In this document: positions 17,801 to 26,548 of the stretch, piece after piece | Position numbering within the stretch: the first letter of the stretch is position 1 | Layout: each line of letters begins with the position of its first letter | Translations under genes and position numbers: made by a program | Notes under the pieces: model-generated | The model's database searches: none | Told to the model about the DNA's origin: nothing | The model's input: only the letters and a program-made list of their open reading frames with translations | Origin: Inquilinus limosus DSM 16000 | GTDB taxonomy: Bacteria; Pseudomonadota; Alphaproteobacteria; DSM-16000; Inquilinaceae | Assembly: GCF_000423185.1 (NCBI RefSeq) | Contig: NZ_AUHM01000043.1 | Span: forward strand, 1 to 44,066 | Direction of reading: 5' to 3' | Length of the DNA: 44,066 nucleotides

Positions 17801-19186
17801 CTGTACAAGGTGAATCTCACCACCATGGGCAGCCCGACCGTGATCCCGCTCCAGGTCGACCGGACGACGACGGCGACCGAGGCTTCGGCGCCCGGCATCC
17901 CGAACTATCTGAACCAGGTGGTGATCTCGCCCGACGGGCTGCGCGCCGTCCTGCCGTCGAAGAAGGACAACATCGTCGACGGGCGGTACCGCAACGGCAT
18001 CGACCTGAAGGCCGACTCCACCGTGCGCTCGATCCTCTCCCAGGTGGATCTGGCGCGGGGGGTTGAGGTCTTCGCCGAGCAGATCGACTTCAACAACCGG
18101 TCGGCGGCCCGCGCCGCGCTCTTCGCCCCGTCCGGCAACTACATCTTCGTGGCCGAGATCGAATCCAACGCCGTGGAGATCGTCGATCCCTATCGGCGGG
18201 CGGTGGTCGGTTCGGTCTCCGGCGTCGGTCGGACGCCGCATGGCCTGTATCTCGACGCGTCGCGCAAGCTGCTCTTCGTCAACAGCTTCCTCGATCGCAG
18301 CGTGACGGTCCATGACGTCAGCAAGGTGCTGACCGGGGAGGATTTCCAGACGCCCCCGCCCCGGACCATCGCCACGGTGGCGCAGGAGCCGCTGGCCGCC
18401 AATGTTCTGGCCGGCAAGCGGATCTTCTACAACGCGGCCGATCCGCGGATGAGCAACGAAAGCTATATCTCCTGCGCCAGCTGCCATGTCGACGGCGACA
18501 GCGACGCCATGGTCTGGGACTTCACCCAGCGGGGCGAAGGGCTGCGCCGGACGATCTCGCTCCAGGGCCGGCAGGGGATCGGGGCGGCCGGGGGCAAGCT
18601 GCACTGGACCGCGAATTTCGACGAGGTCCAGGACTTCGAGAACGATATCCGCAACGAGTTCGAGGGCGGCGGCTTCATGACCGACGCCGACTTCCAGCGG
18701 ACCGCGAACACGCTGGGGCCGAAGAAGGCCGGGCTCAGCGCCGATCTCGACAACCTGGCGGCCTATGTGTCGTCGCTCTCGACCTTCCCGCGCAGCCCGT
18801 ACCGGGACGCGCAGGGGTGCCTGACGGCGGCGGCCAAGCGGGGCCAGCAGGTCTTCAACCAGGGCAACTGCACCAGCTGCCACGGCAGCACGCCCACGGT
18901 GCAGGACAACCTGCGGCACGATGTCGGGACCGTCCAGGCCTCGTCCGGCACCGGGTCCGGCCAGCCGCTGGCCGGCATCGGCTTCGACACGCCGACCCTG
19001 CACGGCCTGTGGCAGTCGTCGCCGTACCTCCACAACGGCCAGGCGGCGACGCTGGCGGATGTGTTCCGCCCCAACCTCAGCGCCGTGCATGGCGGCAAGG
19101 TCGGGGCCGGCAATGTCGCGGACCTGACCGCCTATCTGCGGTCGCTGGACGGGCAGAACGTGTGCACCGGGGTGGCCAGCCGCTAG
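14834..19186 (+). CDS. Secreted mosaic protein: LVIVD, Ig-like, LamG, PKD, YVTN propeller and di-haem cytochrome c domains
   Basis: A 1450-residue exported protein. Residues 1-25 form a signal peptide ending in TASAQ. In order come LVIVD-type beta-propeller repeats (about 40-420, for example LLYDVSDPRNI), an Ig-like Big_5 domain (about 430-535, starting DTTPPAVRAVSPANG), a LamG/concanavalin-like domain (about 542-745), a PKD domain with NFGDGSPP (about 755-825), a YVTN/YncE-type propeller (about 835-1190), and a MauG/cytochrome-c-peroxidase-like tail. The tail has two haem motifs, CASCH (Cys1214-His1218) and CTSCH (Cys1346-His1350), and the family phrase DTPTLHGLWQSSPYLHNGQAATL, read here in shorter pieces. 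It is probably periplasmic or surface-bound and redox-active. I chose ATG 14834 for its GGAGGGGG site and signal peptide. Confidence 0.85.
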   Translation: MNAYRSALLALGLMAGALCQTASAQPADPLPLTGPGLGNLTYTDAELFKEISAIDWNAPNPYSGPNIINTNGIPAVNHTFPDGRTSKPFGINVGIMHKGYFLTQFAPDSGGGPGGFLLYDVSDPRNIRKVKEIYEPTGRTSEFREAHAFGVSTIGGKDYIAVQSGYGVEFWDFTDINNIQQVGKLRLANVNFGDYENVAWQLWWQAPYLYVASASQGMFIVDARDPANPRLADRGNGRPNPVPLGELGGFRIGPVFAMGNQMVLSSMETTSGFATLDISDPLNPTLVGGKATLPTYYATCFDGRKLYTSGRNANGRMAGYDLSDPRQVKIENETTVVDEGLYCAIQDNHLIVGEQRNITKLDVTNPAQYVQIGRSPDALNNPQEQGYVSNPPNGNTDPDLGQVAPFGNLVFVGGDHGTNTAFRPHQKAPDTTPPAVRAVSPANGAQFQRVTSRVGFGLSDSILPETVNSATFIVRPKGGQPLAGTYSVQLGIINFSPAAPLALDTEYEVVLKAGGVKDYAGNALAQDVVSTFTTGNRPVPNSYVNRWPLDGSLQDVAGGNDGVASAADRYAEGGLDFAARTTGVQLESDGIADTLGGSATVIFRIKTTQTGTSNNPWQAPGVFGRDQANGTSDIFWGWIDTQGYLNLSVGNKTTANPGTRSPAPINDGQWHQVAMTRNAVTGAQAVYVDLTKATSTGTPGVVGLTDRLQMLGQIQGNPVAFKGILSDVRVYSRVLSEGEVLDIFDLRPKVLPQQNVNTVVRIDPRAIGLSGERYIWNFGDGSPPVTTTSASPIVQYTYQTPGNYTVSVTVVAADGTQSQYSFIQSVINPVSATAPTATSNIVGRGNAVYALDPDAGTVAAIDAATLTKSWQVAVGKEPKTLALGPDGKLWVAVQGDDKLVRIDPSTRAVTSFPLDYASAPYGVAFTPDGTKGLLTLAGRSALVAFNPSTGAITGRVALPEGSDARGIAVSADSKTAYVTRFRSRMTQGELYKVNLTTMGSPTVIPLQVDRTTTATEASAPGIPNYLNQVVISPDGLRAVLPSKKDNIVDGRYRNGIDLKADSTVRSILSQVDLARGVEVFAEQIDFNNRSAARAALFAPSGNYIFVAEIESNAVEIVDPYRRAVVGSVSGVGRTPHGLYLDASRKLLFVNSFLDRSVTVHDVSKVLTGEDFQTPPPRTIATVAQEPLAANVLAGKRIFYNAADPRMSNESYISCASCHVDGDSDAMVWDFTQRGEGLRRTISLQGRQGIGAAGGKLHWTANFDEVQDFENDIRNEFEGGGFMTDADFQRTANTLGPKKAGLSADLDNLAAYVSSLSTFPRSPYRDAQGCLTAAAKRGQQVFNQGNCTSCHGSTPTVQDNLRHDVGTVQASSGTGSGQPLAGIGFDTPTLHGLWQSSPYLHNGQAATLADVFRPNLSAVHGGKVGAGNVADLTAYLRSLDGQNVCTGVASR

Positions 19187-19203
19187 GCGCGCCGACCCCG
19201 GCC

Positions 19204-19245
19204 TCCGGACAGGCTGCGGTGGGGCAGCCTGTCCGGATCTGCTTT
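19204..19245. terminator. Strong bidirectional intrinsic terminator between convergent genes
   Basis: A perfect 14-base stem, TCCGGACAGGCTGC (19204-19217) with GCAGCCTGTCCGGA (19224-19237), around a six-base loop, is followed by TCTGCTTTT. It lies between the mosaic cytochrome gene (plus strand) and the LysR gene (minus strand), and can serve both. Confidence 0.88.
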
Positions 19246-19248
19246 TGA

Positions 19249-20136
19249 TCAGGCCGGCAGGAAGCGCCGGCGCTCCTCCTCGAAGCGGCGGGCGATGAAC
19301 TGGCGGCACAGCGCCACCCGCCGCAGCCCGGCCGTGTCCGGATGCGACAGCATGTAGTAGCTGCGGCGGAAGCCCACCTCCGGCAGGATCCGGACCAGCC
19401 CGGCCATGCCGGCGGCGGCGAAATCGTGCAGCACGCCGATGCCGATTCCGGCCCGCACCGCCTCCATCTGCCCGGTGACGCTGGCGCAGCGGAAGCGGCG
19501 GGGCGACCGGTCCTCCAGCGCCTTGGCGTAGTCGAGGGCTGGGGCGTAGGCGTAGTCCTCGACCCCCGTCACCACGACATGGTCCGCCAGCGCGTCCAGA
19601 TCCGCCGGCGTGCCCGCCGCCGCGAGATAGTCGGCCGCGGCATAGACGCCGAGGCTGTAGTCGGTCAGTCGCGACACGATCAGCCGGCCTTCCACCGGCC
19701 GGTCCAGCCCGATCGCCAGGTCGGCCTCGCGCCGGGACAGCGAGAAGCTGCGGGGCAGGGGCACCAGCTCGATCGTCAGGCTCGGGTATTGCCGGGCGAA
19801 GCGGCCCAGCTCCCGCGCCAGGAAATGGTTGCCCAGGCCGTCCGGCGCGCCGATGCGCACCGTGCCTGCCACCTCCGCCTCATCGGACCGCAGCCCTTCC
19901 GCCGCGCCCAGAAGCGCCGTCTCGATGCCCTCGGCCACTGGCAGCAGCCGCTCGCCGGCCTGGGTCAGCACCGACCCGGCCGGCCGCCGGTCGAACAGCA
20001 CCGTGCCCAGATCGGCCTCCAACGCGTCCAGCCGGCGCGCCACGGTGGCGTGGTTCAGCCCCAGCTTGCGCGACGCGGCCAGCAGCTGGCCGTGCCGGGC
20101 GACCGCGAGGAAGACGCGCAGATGGTCCCAGTCCAT
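19249..20136 (-). CDS. LysR-family transcriptional regulator
   Basis: A 295-residue regulator of typical LysR length. The N-terminal winged helix-turn-helix begins MDWDHLRVFLAVARHG and contains KLGLNHATVARRLDALE (about residues 24-40) followed by LFDRRPAGSVLTQAG. This style, with 'WDHLRVFL' at the start, is common in the LysR group near aldehyde dehydrogenase and mmsA genes. Residues about 90-290 form the periplasmic-binding-like effector domain. It is divergent from mmsA with a 96-base shared control region that contains an inverted repeat (20149-20175), so it most likely regulates mmsA and itself. The reading frame remains open far upstream, but the only sensible start for the fold is this ATG. 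Confidence 0.9.
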   Translation of the reverse strand: MDWDHLRVFLAVARHGQLLAASRKLGLNHATVARRLDALEADLGTVLFDRRPAGSVLTQAGERLLPVAEGIETALLGAAEGLRSDEAEVAGTVRIGAPDGLGNHFLARELGRFARQYPSLTIELVPLPRSFSLSRREADLAIGLDRPVEGRLIVSRLTDYSLGVYAAADYLAAAGTPADLDALADHVVVTGVEDYAYAPALDYAKALEDRSPRRFRCASVTGQMEAVRAGIGIGVLHDFAAAGMAGLVRILPEVGFRRSYYMLSHPDTAGLRRVALCRQFIARRFEEERRRFLPA

Positions 20137-20148
20137 GGCTATAAATCT

Positions 20149-20175
20149 CGCACAATGGTTGCTCGATCCTGTGCG
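20149..20175. promoter_or_regulatory. Inverted repeat in the LysR/mmsA divergent control region
   Basis: CGCACA (20149-20154) and TGTGCG (20170-20175) are perfect inverted arms 15 bases apart, 13 bases upstream of the LysR start on the minus strand. LysR proteins usually bind dyads with a T-N11-A core in such divergent regions. The spacing here is wider than that core, so the site is a candidate only. Confidence 0.4.
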
Positions 20176-20232
20176 TTGATGCGCGCCGGGTAAAGCGGGA
20201 AGAAGGATCCGGCAGCAGAGGAGGAGACGAGA

Positions 20233-21732
<1,500 letters not shown>

Positions 21733-21773
21733 ACGTTCCGCCTGCCCGCCGCTGCGGGCCGGGAGAACGGGAA

Positions 21774-21804
21774 GGGGCGTGCCGATCCGGCGCGCCCCTT
21801 TTTT
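21774..21804 (+). terminator. Intrinsic terminator after mmsA
   Basis: GGGGCGTGCCG (21774-21784) pairs with CGGCGCGCCCC (21788-21798) around an ATC loop, with one G-T wobble, and is followed directly by six T. This is a canonical Rho-independent terminator that isolates mmsA from the importer genes at 21939. Confidence 0.92.
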
Positions 21805-21827
21805 CTTGTCCGGCTCCGACAAGCCGC

Positions 21828-21883
21828 TTGACGCCGGCGGCGATCTCCGCTTCTCTGTGTGCAATAAATTTCAGGTATTGAAA
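21828..21883 (+). promoter_or_regulatory. Candidate promoter and operator of the first sugar importer operon
   Basis: TTGACG (21828-21833) could be a -35 hexamer; 17 bases later TTCTCT (21851-21856) is a poor -10. Just downstream, TTTCA (21869-21873) and TGAAA (21879-21883) form an inverted repeat with a five-base spacer in an AT-rich patch, a place where a repressor would block transcription. The SorC-family regulator at 25568, last of the transporter genes, is the obvious candidate to bind it. Confidence 0.4.
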
Positions 21884-21938
21884 GATACATCAACAACCGG
21901 CCGCGCAGGACGCCGCCGGGATCAGGGGAGGATGAGAG

Positions 21939-22964
21939 ATGAAGACCTTGCGTACGCGGATTCTGGCGGGCGCCGCCCTCGGGGCCATGCTGTCAGCCGC
22001 CCCCGCCGGCGCGGCGGAGCCGTTCCGCTGCGAGCCGGGCGAGCTCTACGCCATGAACGTGATGGTCTCGGGCGTCGAGTACTGGTTCCCGGTCTATGAG
22101 ATGTTCAAGCAGGCCGGCCAGCAGATGGGCTGCGAGACGATCTACACCGGCACGCCCGACTACGACGTCACCAAGCAGATCGCCAGCTTCGACCAGATCC
22201 TGGCCCGCCAGCCCAAGGGCATCCTGGTGCACCCGATGAACGCCGACCCGTTCATCGAGCCGATCAACCGCGCCATCGAGCAGGGCACGGCGGTGGTGAC
22301 CTTCGCCGCGGACTCGCCGCACTCCAACCGCACCGCCCACATCACCTCGAACAACGACCTCGAGGGCCGGGGCGCCGCCGACGCGGTGGCCGAGGCGATG
22401 GGCGGGAAGGGCGAATACGCCGTGCTGGAGAATCCGGGCCAGGACAACCACGACCGCCGCATCGCCGCCTTCATCAAGCGGATGGAGGAGAAGTGGCCGG
22501 ACATGAAGCTGGTGGCCCGCGCCGCCTCGAACCAGGACCCGAACAAGGCCTATCAGGCCGTCTTGTCCATGGCCCAGGCCAACCCCAATCTCGGCGCGAT
22601 CTTCATGCCGGAGGCGAACTCGGCCCTCGGTGCGGCCCAGGCCAGCGTGGAGCTCGGCGGCAAGATCAAGGTCATGACCGCCGACGTGAACGCCAAGATC
22701 CTCGACATGATCAAGGCCGGCCAGGTCTTCGGCTCGGTCAACCCGAACCAGGGCATGCAGGGCTACATGGGCTTCATGGCGCTCTACCTGGCCGCGCATC
22801 CGGAGCTGATCGACCCGATGAACGACGCCAAGCGCAACGGCAAGAACCCGATGACCATCCCCTATATCGACAACGGCTACGCCGTGGTGACGGCCGCCAA
22901 TGCCGACGACTTCTACTGGGATGCGTATCTGAAGCGCCGCGGCACCAAGGGCATCGAAGAGTAA
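21939..22964 (+). CDS. Ribose-type sugar ABC transporter substrate-binding protein
   Basis: Periplasmic receptor of 341 residues. A Sec signal peptide (MKTLRTRILAGAALGAMLSA, cleavage near AGAAE at residue 26) precedes a class I periplasmic-binding fold. Recognisable segments are QIASFDQILARQPKGILVHPMN, the strand ending VVTFAADSP, where the Asp usually contacts the sugar hydroxyls, and the hinge-region NPNQGMQGYMG. GGGGAGGATGAGAG precedes the ATG. It heads an operon with one two-domain ATPase and one permease, the usual ribose-type set. A perfect hairpin (22980-23003) follows the stop. Ligand unknown; the downstream enzymes suggest a sugar, polyol or tetrose/pentose derivative. Confidence 0.92.
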   Translation: MKTLRTRILAGAALGAMLSAAPAGAAEPFRCEPGELYAMNVMVSGVEYWFPVYEMFKQAGQQMGCETIYTGTPDYDVTKQIASFDQILARQPKGILVHPMNADPFIEPINRAIEQGTAVVTFAADSPHSNRTAHITSNNDLEGRGAADAVAEAMGGKGEYAVLENPGQDNHDRRIAAFIKRMEEKWPDMKLVARAASNQDPNKAYQAVLSMAQANPNLGAIFMPEANSALGAAQASVELGGKIKVMTADVNAKILDMIKAGQVFGSVNPNQGMQGYMGFMALYLAAHPELIDPMNDAKRNGKNPMTIPYIDNGYAVVTAANADDFYWDAYLKRRGTKGIEE

Positions 22965-22979
22965 CCTCGCCGTCCATCC

Positions 22980-23003
22980 GCCGGCCGGGACCGCCCGGCC
23001 GGC
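22980..23003 (+). promoter_or_regulatory. Perfect intercistronic hairpin after the binding-protein gene
   Basis: GCCGGCCGGG (22980-22989) and CCCGGCCGGC (22994-23003) form a perfect ten-base stem with an ACCG tetraloop between the binding-protein and ATPase genes. There is no U-run. Such structures commonly protect the upstream mRNA so that the binding protein is made in excess over the membrane parts. Confidence 0.7.
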
Positions 23004-23041
23004 CCGCCATCGCCGGTCCCGCCGGCGACCAGGGAAGCCTT

Positions 23042-24586
23042 ATGTCCGAACCCCTGCTCTCCGTCCGCGACATCGCCAAGAGCTTCGGCCCGGTCCGCGC
23101 CCTGGCCGGCGTGCAGTTCGAGCTGCGCGCCGGCGAGGTGCACGCCCTGATGGGCGAGAACGGCGCCGGCAAGTCGACGCTGATGAACATCCTGGGCGGC
23201 GTGCACCAGCCAGACCGGGGCACGGTCAGCCTGGACGGCCAGCCGGTGCGGATCCCCGGCCCGGCCGCGGCGCAGGCGCTCGGCATCGGGCTGGTGCATC
23301 AGGAGATCGCGCTGTGCCCCGACGCGACCGTGGCCGAGAACATCTTCATGGCCGAGACCAACGGCCGGCGCGGCCTGTGGATGGACACGCGCGACCTGCG
23401 GCGGCGGGCCGAGGCGGTGCTGGCCGGCCTGCATCCGGTGCCGGTCGAGGTCCGGGCCGGCGAGCTGCCGATCGCGAGCCAGCAGATCGTCGAGATCGCC
23501 AAGGCCCTGACCCTGAACTGCCGGGTGCTGATCTTCGACGAGCCCACCGCGGCGCTGACCGAGGCGGAGGCGGAAGCGCTGTTCGCCATCATCCGGGACC
23601 TCAGGGCCCGCGGCATCGGCATCGTCTATATCAGCCACCGCATGGCGGAGATCTTCACCATCGCCGATCGCATCACCGTGTTCCGCGACGGCGCCTATGT
23701 CGACACGCTGCAGACCGCGGCGACGACGCCGGAGCAGGTGGCCGCGAAGATGGTCGGCCGTCCGCTGCTCGACCTCTACCCGCCGCGCCGCGGCCCGGCG
23801 GCCGGCGCCCCGCTGCTCAAGGTCGAGGAGCTGTCGGATGGCGGCATCGTCCGCGACGTCGGCTTCGAGGTCCGCCCGGGCGAGATCGTCGGCCTCGGCG
23901 GGCTGATCGGCTCCGGCCGGACCGAGACGGTGCAGGCGATCTGCGGCCTGGCCCGGCGCGCCTCCGGCCGGATCACCTGCGACGGCGCCGAGGTGCCGCC
24001 GGACGATTATCCCGCCGCGGTCCGGCAGGGCCTCGTCTATCTGAGCGAGGACCGCAAGGGCAACGGCATCTTCCTCGACCTGCCGATCGCCCAGAACATC
24101 TCGTCGCTGGACCTGCGTCTCGTGTCCGGTCCGGTGATGGTCAGCCGGAAGCGGGAGGCGGCTCTGGCCGAGGCGATGCGGCAGCGGCTCGGCATCCGCT
24201 GCGCCGATGTCCACCAGCCGGTGGCGACGCTCAGCGGCGGCAACCAGCAGAAGGTGGCGCTGGCCCGGCTGCTGGCGGTCAATCCCCGCATCCTCTTCGT
24301 CGACGAGCCGACGCGCGGCGTCGACATCGGCGCCAAGGCGCAGATCTACGCCATCCTCCGCGAGCTTGCCGATCAGGGCGCCGGGATCGTCGCGATCTCG
24401 TCCGAGCTGCCGGAGCTGATCGGCATCAGCGACCGCATCCTGGTCCTGCACGAGGGCCGCCTGGCCGGCGAGCTCGGGCCCGACGAGATGTCGGAGGAGG
24501 CGATCATGCAGCTGGCCTCGGGCCTCGGATACCAGCCGCCCAGCCAGGGCGCGATGCGCCGCACCGCCATGGGAGACATCAGATGA
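23042..24586 (+). CDS. Sugar ABC transporter ATP-binding protein, two domains (RbsA/MglA type)
   Basis: A 514-residue ATPase with two NBDs. NBD1: Walker A GENGAGKST, Q-loop HQEI, the relaxed signature ASQQ usual in this family, Walker B IFDEP and switch His SHR. NBD2: the family-typical degenerate Walker A GLIGSGRTE, LSEDRKGNGIF, an intact signature LSGGNQQK and Walker B VDEPTRGVD. The degenerate features are normal for RbsA-like proteins and do not indicate decay. The start at 23042 is the first ATG that leaves the N-terminal strand complete, 38 bases after the hairpin. Its stop overlaps the permease start (ATGA). Confidence 0.94.
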   Translation: MSEPLLSVRDIAKSFGPVRALAGVQFELRAGEVHALMGENGAGKSTLMNILGGVHQPDRGTVSLDGQPVRIPGPAAAQALGIGLVHQEIALCPDATVAENIFMAETNGRRGLWMDTRDLRRRAEAVLAGLHPVPVEVRAGELPIASQQIVEIAKALTLNCRVLIFDEPTAALTEAEAEALFAIIRDLRARGIGIVYISHRMAEIFTIADRITVFRDGAYVDTLQTAATTPEQVAAKMVGRPLLDLYPPRRGPAAGAPLLKVEELSDGGIVRDVGFEVRPGEIVGLGGLIGSGRTETVQAICGLARRASGRITCDGAEVPPDDYPAAVRQGLVYLSEDRKGNGIFLDLPIAQNISSLDLRLVSGPVMVSRKREAALAEAMRQRLGIRCADVHQPVATLSGGNQQKVALARLLAVNPRILFVDEPTRGVDIGAKAQIYAILRELADQGAGIVAISSELPELIGISDRILVLHEGRLAGELGPDEMSEEAIMQLASGLGYQPPSQGAMRRTAMGDIR

Positions 24587-25560
24587 GCATGAGCACGGCC
24601 GCCGCGGCGCCGATGATGCGCGTCGTCCGGGTCCGCGAATTCGGCCTCCTGGCCATCATCGCCCTGCTGTTCGTGGCGATGAGCTTCGCTTCGCCCTACT
24701 TCCTGACCTGGTCGAACATGCGGGCGGTGCTGCTGTCCTTCTCGATCGAGGGGATCGTGGTGATCGGCATGACCATCCTCCTGATCGTCGGCGGCATCGA
24801 CCTCTCGGTCGGCTCCGTGGTCTGCCTGTCGATGGTGATCGGCGGCACGCTGTTCCTGGCCGGGCTCGACCCCTGGTCGGCCAGCCTGATCGCGATCGCG
24901 GCCTGCGGCGCCATCGGCTTCCTGATGGGGCTGTGCGTCACCCGGATCGGGCTGCACTTCTTCATCGTGTCGCTGGCCTTCATGGTGGTGGCCCGCGGCC
25001 TCAGCCTGCTGCTGACCCAGGGCACGCCGCAATCGCTGTTCTCCCTGCCGAAGGCGTTCAAGTTCGTCGGCCAGGGCAGCATCGGCGGCCTGCCCTTCGT
25101 GATCCTGATCTTCCTTGTGCTGATCGCCCTGTTCGACGTGCTGCTGCGCCGGTCGGTGCTGTTCCGGCGGGTCTACTACACCGGCAGCAACGAGAAGGCG
25201 GCCCGCTTCTCCGGCATCGACACAAAGCGCACCAAGATCATCTGCGCCACGCTGTGCAGCACGCTGGCCGGGATCGCGGGCGTCATCTACATGGCCCGCT
25301 TCGGCGCGGCCACCCCGCAATTCGGCATCGGCATGGAGCTCAGCGTGATCGCCGCGGCGGTGATCGGCGGGGCCAGCCTGAACGGCGGGTCCGGCACCAT
25401 CGCCGGCGCGGTGCTGGGGGCGGCCCTGCTGTCGCTGGTCACCTCCTCGCTGATCCTGCTGAACGTGCCTGTGTACTGGCAGGACATCATCCGCGGCGCG
25501 ATCCTGCTGGCGGCGGTGACGATCGATCACCTCCTCAACATGCACAAGGCCCGAGGCTGA
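24583..25560 (+). CDS. Sugar ABC transporter permease (RbsC type)
   Basis: A hydrophobic membrane protein of 325 residues with about eight to ten spans. Family hallmarks are VVIGMTILLIVGGIDLSVGS near the third span and YYTGSNEKAARFSGIDTKRTK, the cytoplasmic loop that meets the ATPase. A glycine-rich IGGASLNGGSGTIAGAVLGA precedes the last spans. It is the only permease in this operon, so it should act as a homodimer, as RbsC does. It overlaps the ATPase gene by four bases and ends seven bases before the SorC regulator, so all four genes are probably one transcript. Confidence 0.93.
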   Translation: MSMSTAAAAPMMRVVRVREFGLLAIIALLFVAMSFASPYFLTWSNMRAVLLSFSIEGIVVIGMTILLIVGGIDLSVGSVVCLSMVIGGTLFLAGLDPWSASLIAIAACGAIGFLMGLCVTRIGLHFFIVSLAFMVVARGLSLLLTQGTPQSLFSLPKAFKFVGQGSIGGLPFVILIFLVLIALFDVLLRRSVLFRRVYYTGSNEKAARFSGIDTKRTKIICATLCSTLAGIAGVIYMARFGAATPQFGIGMELSVIAAAVIGGASLNGGSGTIAGAVLGAALLSLVTSSLILLNVPVYWQDIIRGAILLAAVTIDHLLNMHKARG

Positions 25561-25567
25561 GACACCG

Positions 25568-26548
25568 ATGCCGCGCCCGCTCTACAGCGAATCCGAACGA
25601 CTGCGAAACATCCATCGCGTCCTCGTCATGTTCTATCAGGAGCAGCGCTCCCAGGCCGAGATCGCGGCGGAGATCGGGATCTCGCCGGCCACCGTCAACC
25701 GCATGATCCGCGAGGGGCATGAGCGGGGGCTGGTCGAGATCCGCATCCGCTCGCCCTTCGATGTGGAGGAGGGGCTGTCGGCGGCGCTGAAGCGCCTGGG
25801 CGGCCTCGACTCGGCCGTCGCCGTCCCCTCGGTCTCGACCGACCCGGCCATCGTGCTGAAATCGGTGGCCGAAGCGGCGGCGACGACGCTGCTGGAAGGC
25901 CTGGCCGACGGCATGACCATCGCCGTCTCCGGCGGCGTCGCCCTCTGCGCCACGATCGAGGCGCTGGCGCCGCCGCGGCGCTACGACGTCCGTGTCGTGC
26001 CGGCGACCGGCGGCGTCCAGGGCAAGTTCCGCACCGACGTGAACCATGTCGCCGTCGCCCTCGCCGAGAAGCTGGGCGGCACGGCCTACCAGCTGCACGC
26101 CCCGATCTTCGCGGCGAACGAGGCGGAGCGGGCGGCCCTGCTGTCGGTCTCGACGATCCGCACCGTGCTCGACATGGCGCGGTCGGCGGATGTCGCCCTG
26201 TTCGGCATCGGCTCGGTGCGCGACGAGCATGCGACCTACCTGACCCTGACGGACACGGCTGATCGCGGCGCGATCGAGAGCGCCGGGGCCGAGGCGGAAC
26301 TGCTGGCCCATCTGCTCGACCATGACGGCCGGCCCTGCGACCACCCGTCGAACCGCCGGCTGGTGGCGCTGACGCTGGACGAGCTGGCGGGGATCCCGCG
26401 GCGCATCGCGGTCGCCTCGGGCGAGCGCAAGGTCGCGCCGATCGCCGCGGTGCTGCGCGGCGGCGCGCTGGGCCATTTGATCACGGATGACCGGACAGCC
26501 CGTGCGGTCGTCGAACGACTGGAGGGCAAGGATGCAGCTGCGGCGTGA
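25568..26548 (+). CDS. SorC/DeoR-type sugar-responsive transcriptional regulator
   Basis: A 326-residue protein with an N-terminal helix-turn-helix (about residues 28-50, SQAEIAAEIGISPATVNRMIREG) and a large sugar-phosphate-binding domain of the SorC type. Segments such as MTIAVSGGVALCATIEAL and DVALFGIGSV are typical of the NagB-like effector fold, which senses a phosphorylated sugar. It follows the permease by seven bases and overlaps the next gene by 17. Relatives in polyol clusters (EryD, LsrR) repress their operons until the phosphorylated substrate appears. The TTTCA/TGAAA dyad at 21869-21883 is a plausible target. Confidence 0.9.
   Translation: MPRPLYSESERLRNIHRVLVMFYQEQRSQAEIAAEIGISPATVNRMIREGHERGLVEIRIRSPFDVEEGLSAALKRLGGLDSAVAVPSVSTDPAIVLKSVAEAAATTLLEGLADGMTIAVSGGVALCATIEALAPPRRYDVRVVPATGGVQGKFRTDVNHVAVALAEKLGGTAYQLHAPIFAANEAERAALLSVSTIRTVLDMARSADVALFGIGSVRDEHATYLTLTDTADRGAIESAGAEAELLAHLLDHDGRPCDHPSNRRLVALTLDELAGIPRRIAVASGERKVAPIAAVLRGGALGHLITDDRTARAVVERLEGKDAAAA

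Noticed and set aside
16151-19309. A 1052-codon open frame on the minus strand
   Set aside because: It is antisense to the mosaic cytochrome gene, whose domains and haem motifs are convincing. The minus-strand product shows no recognisable motif.
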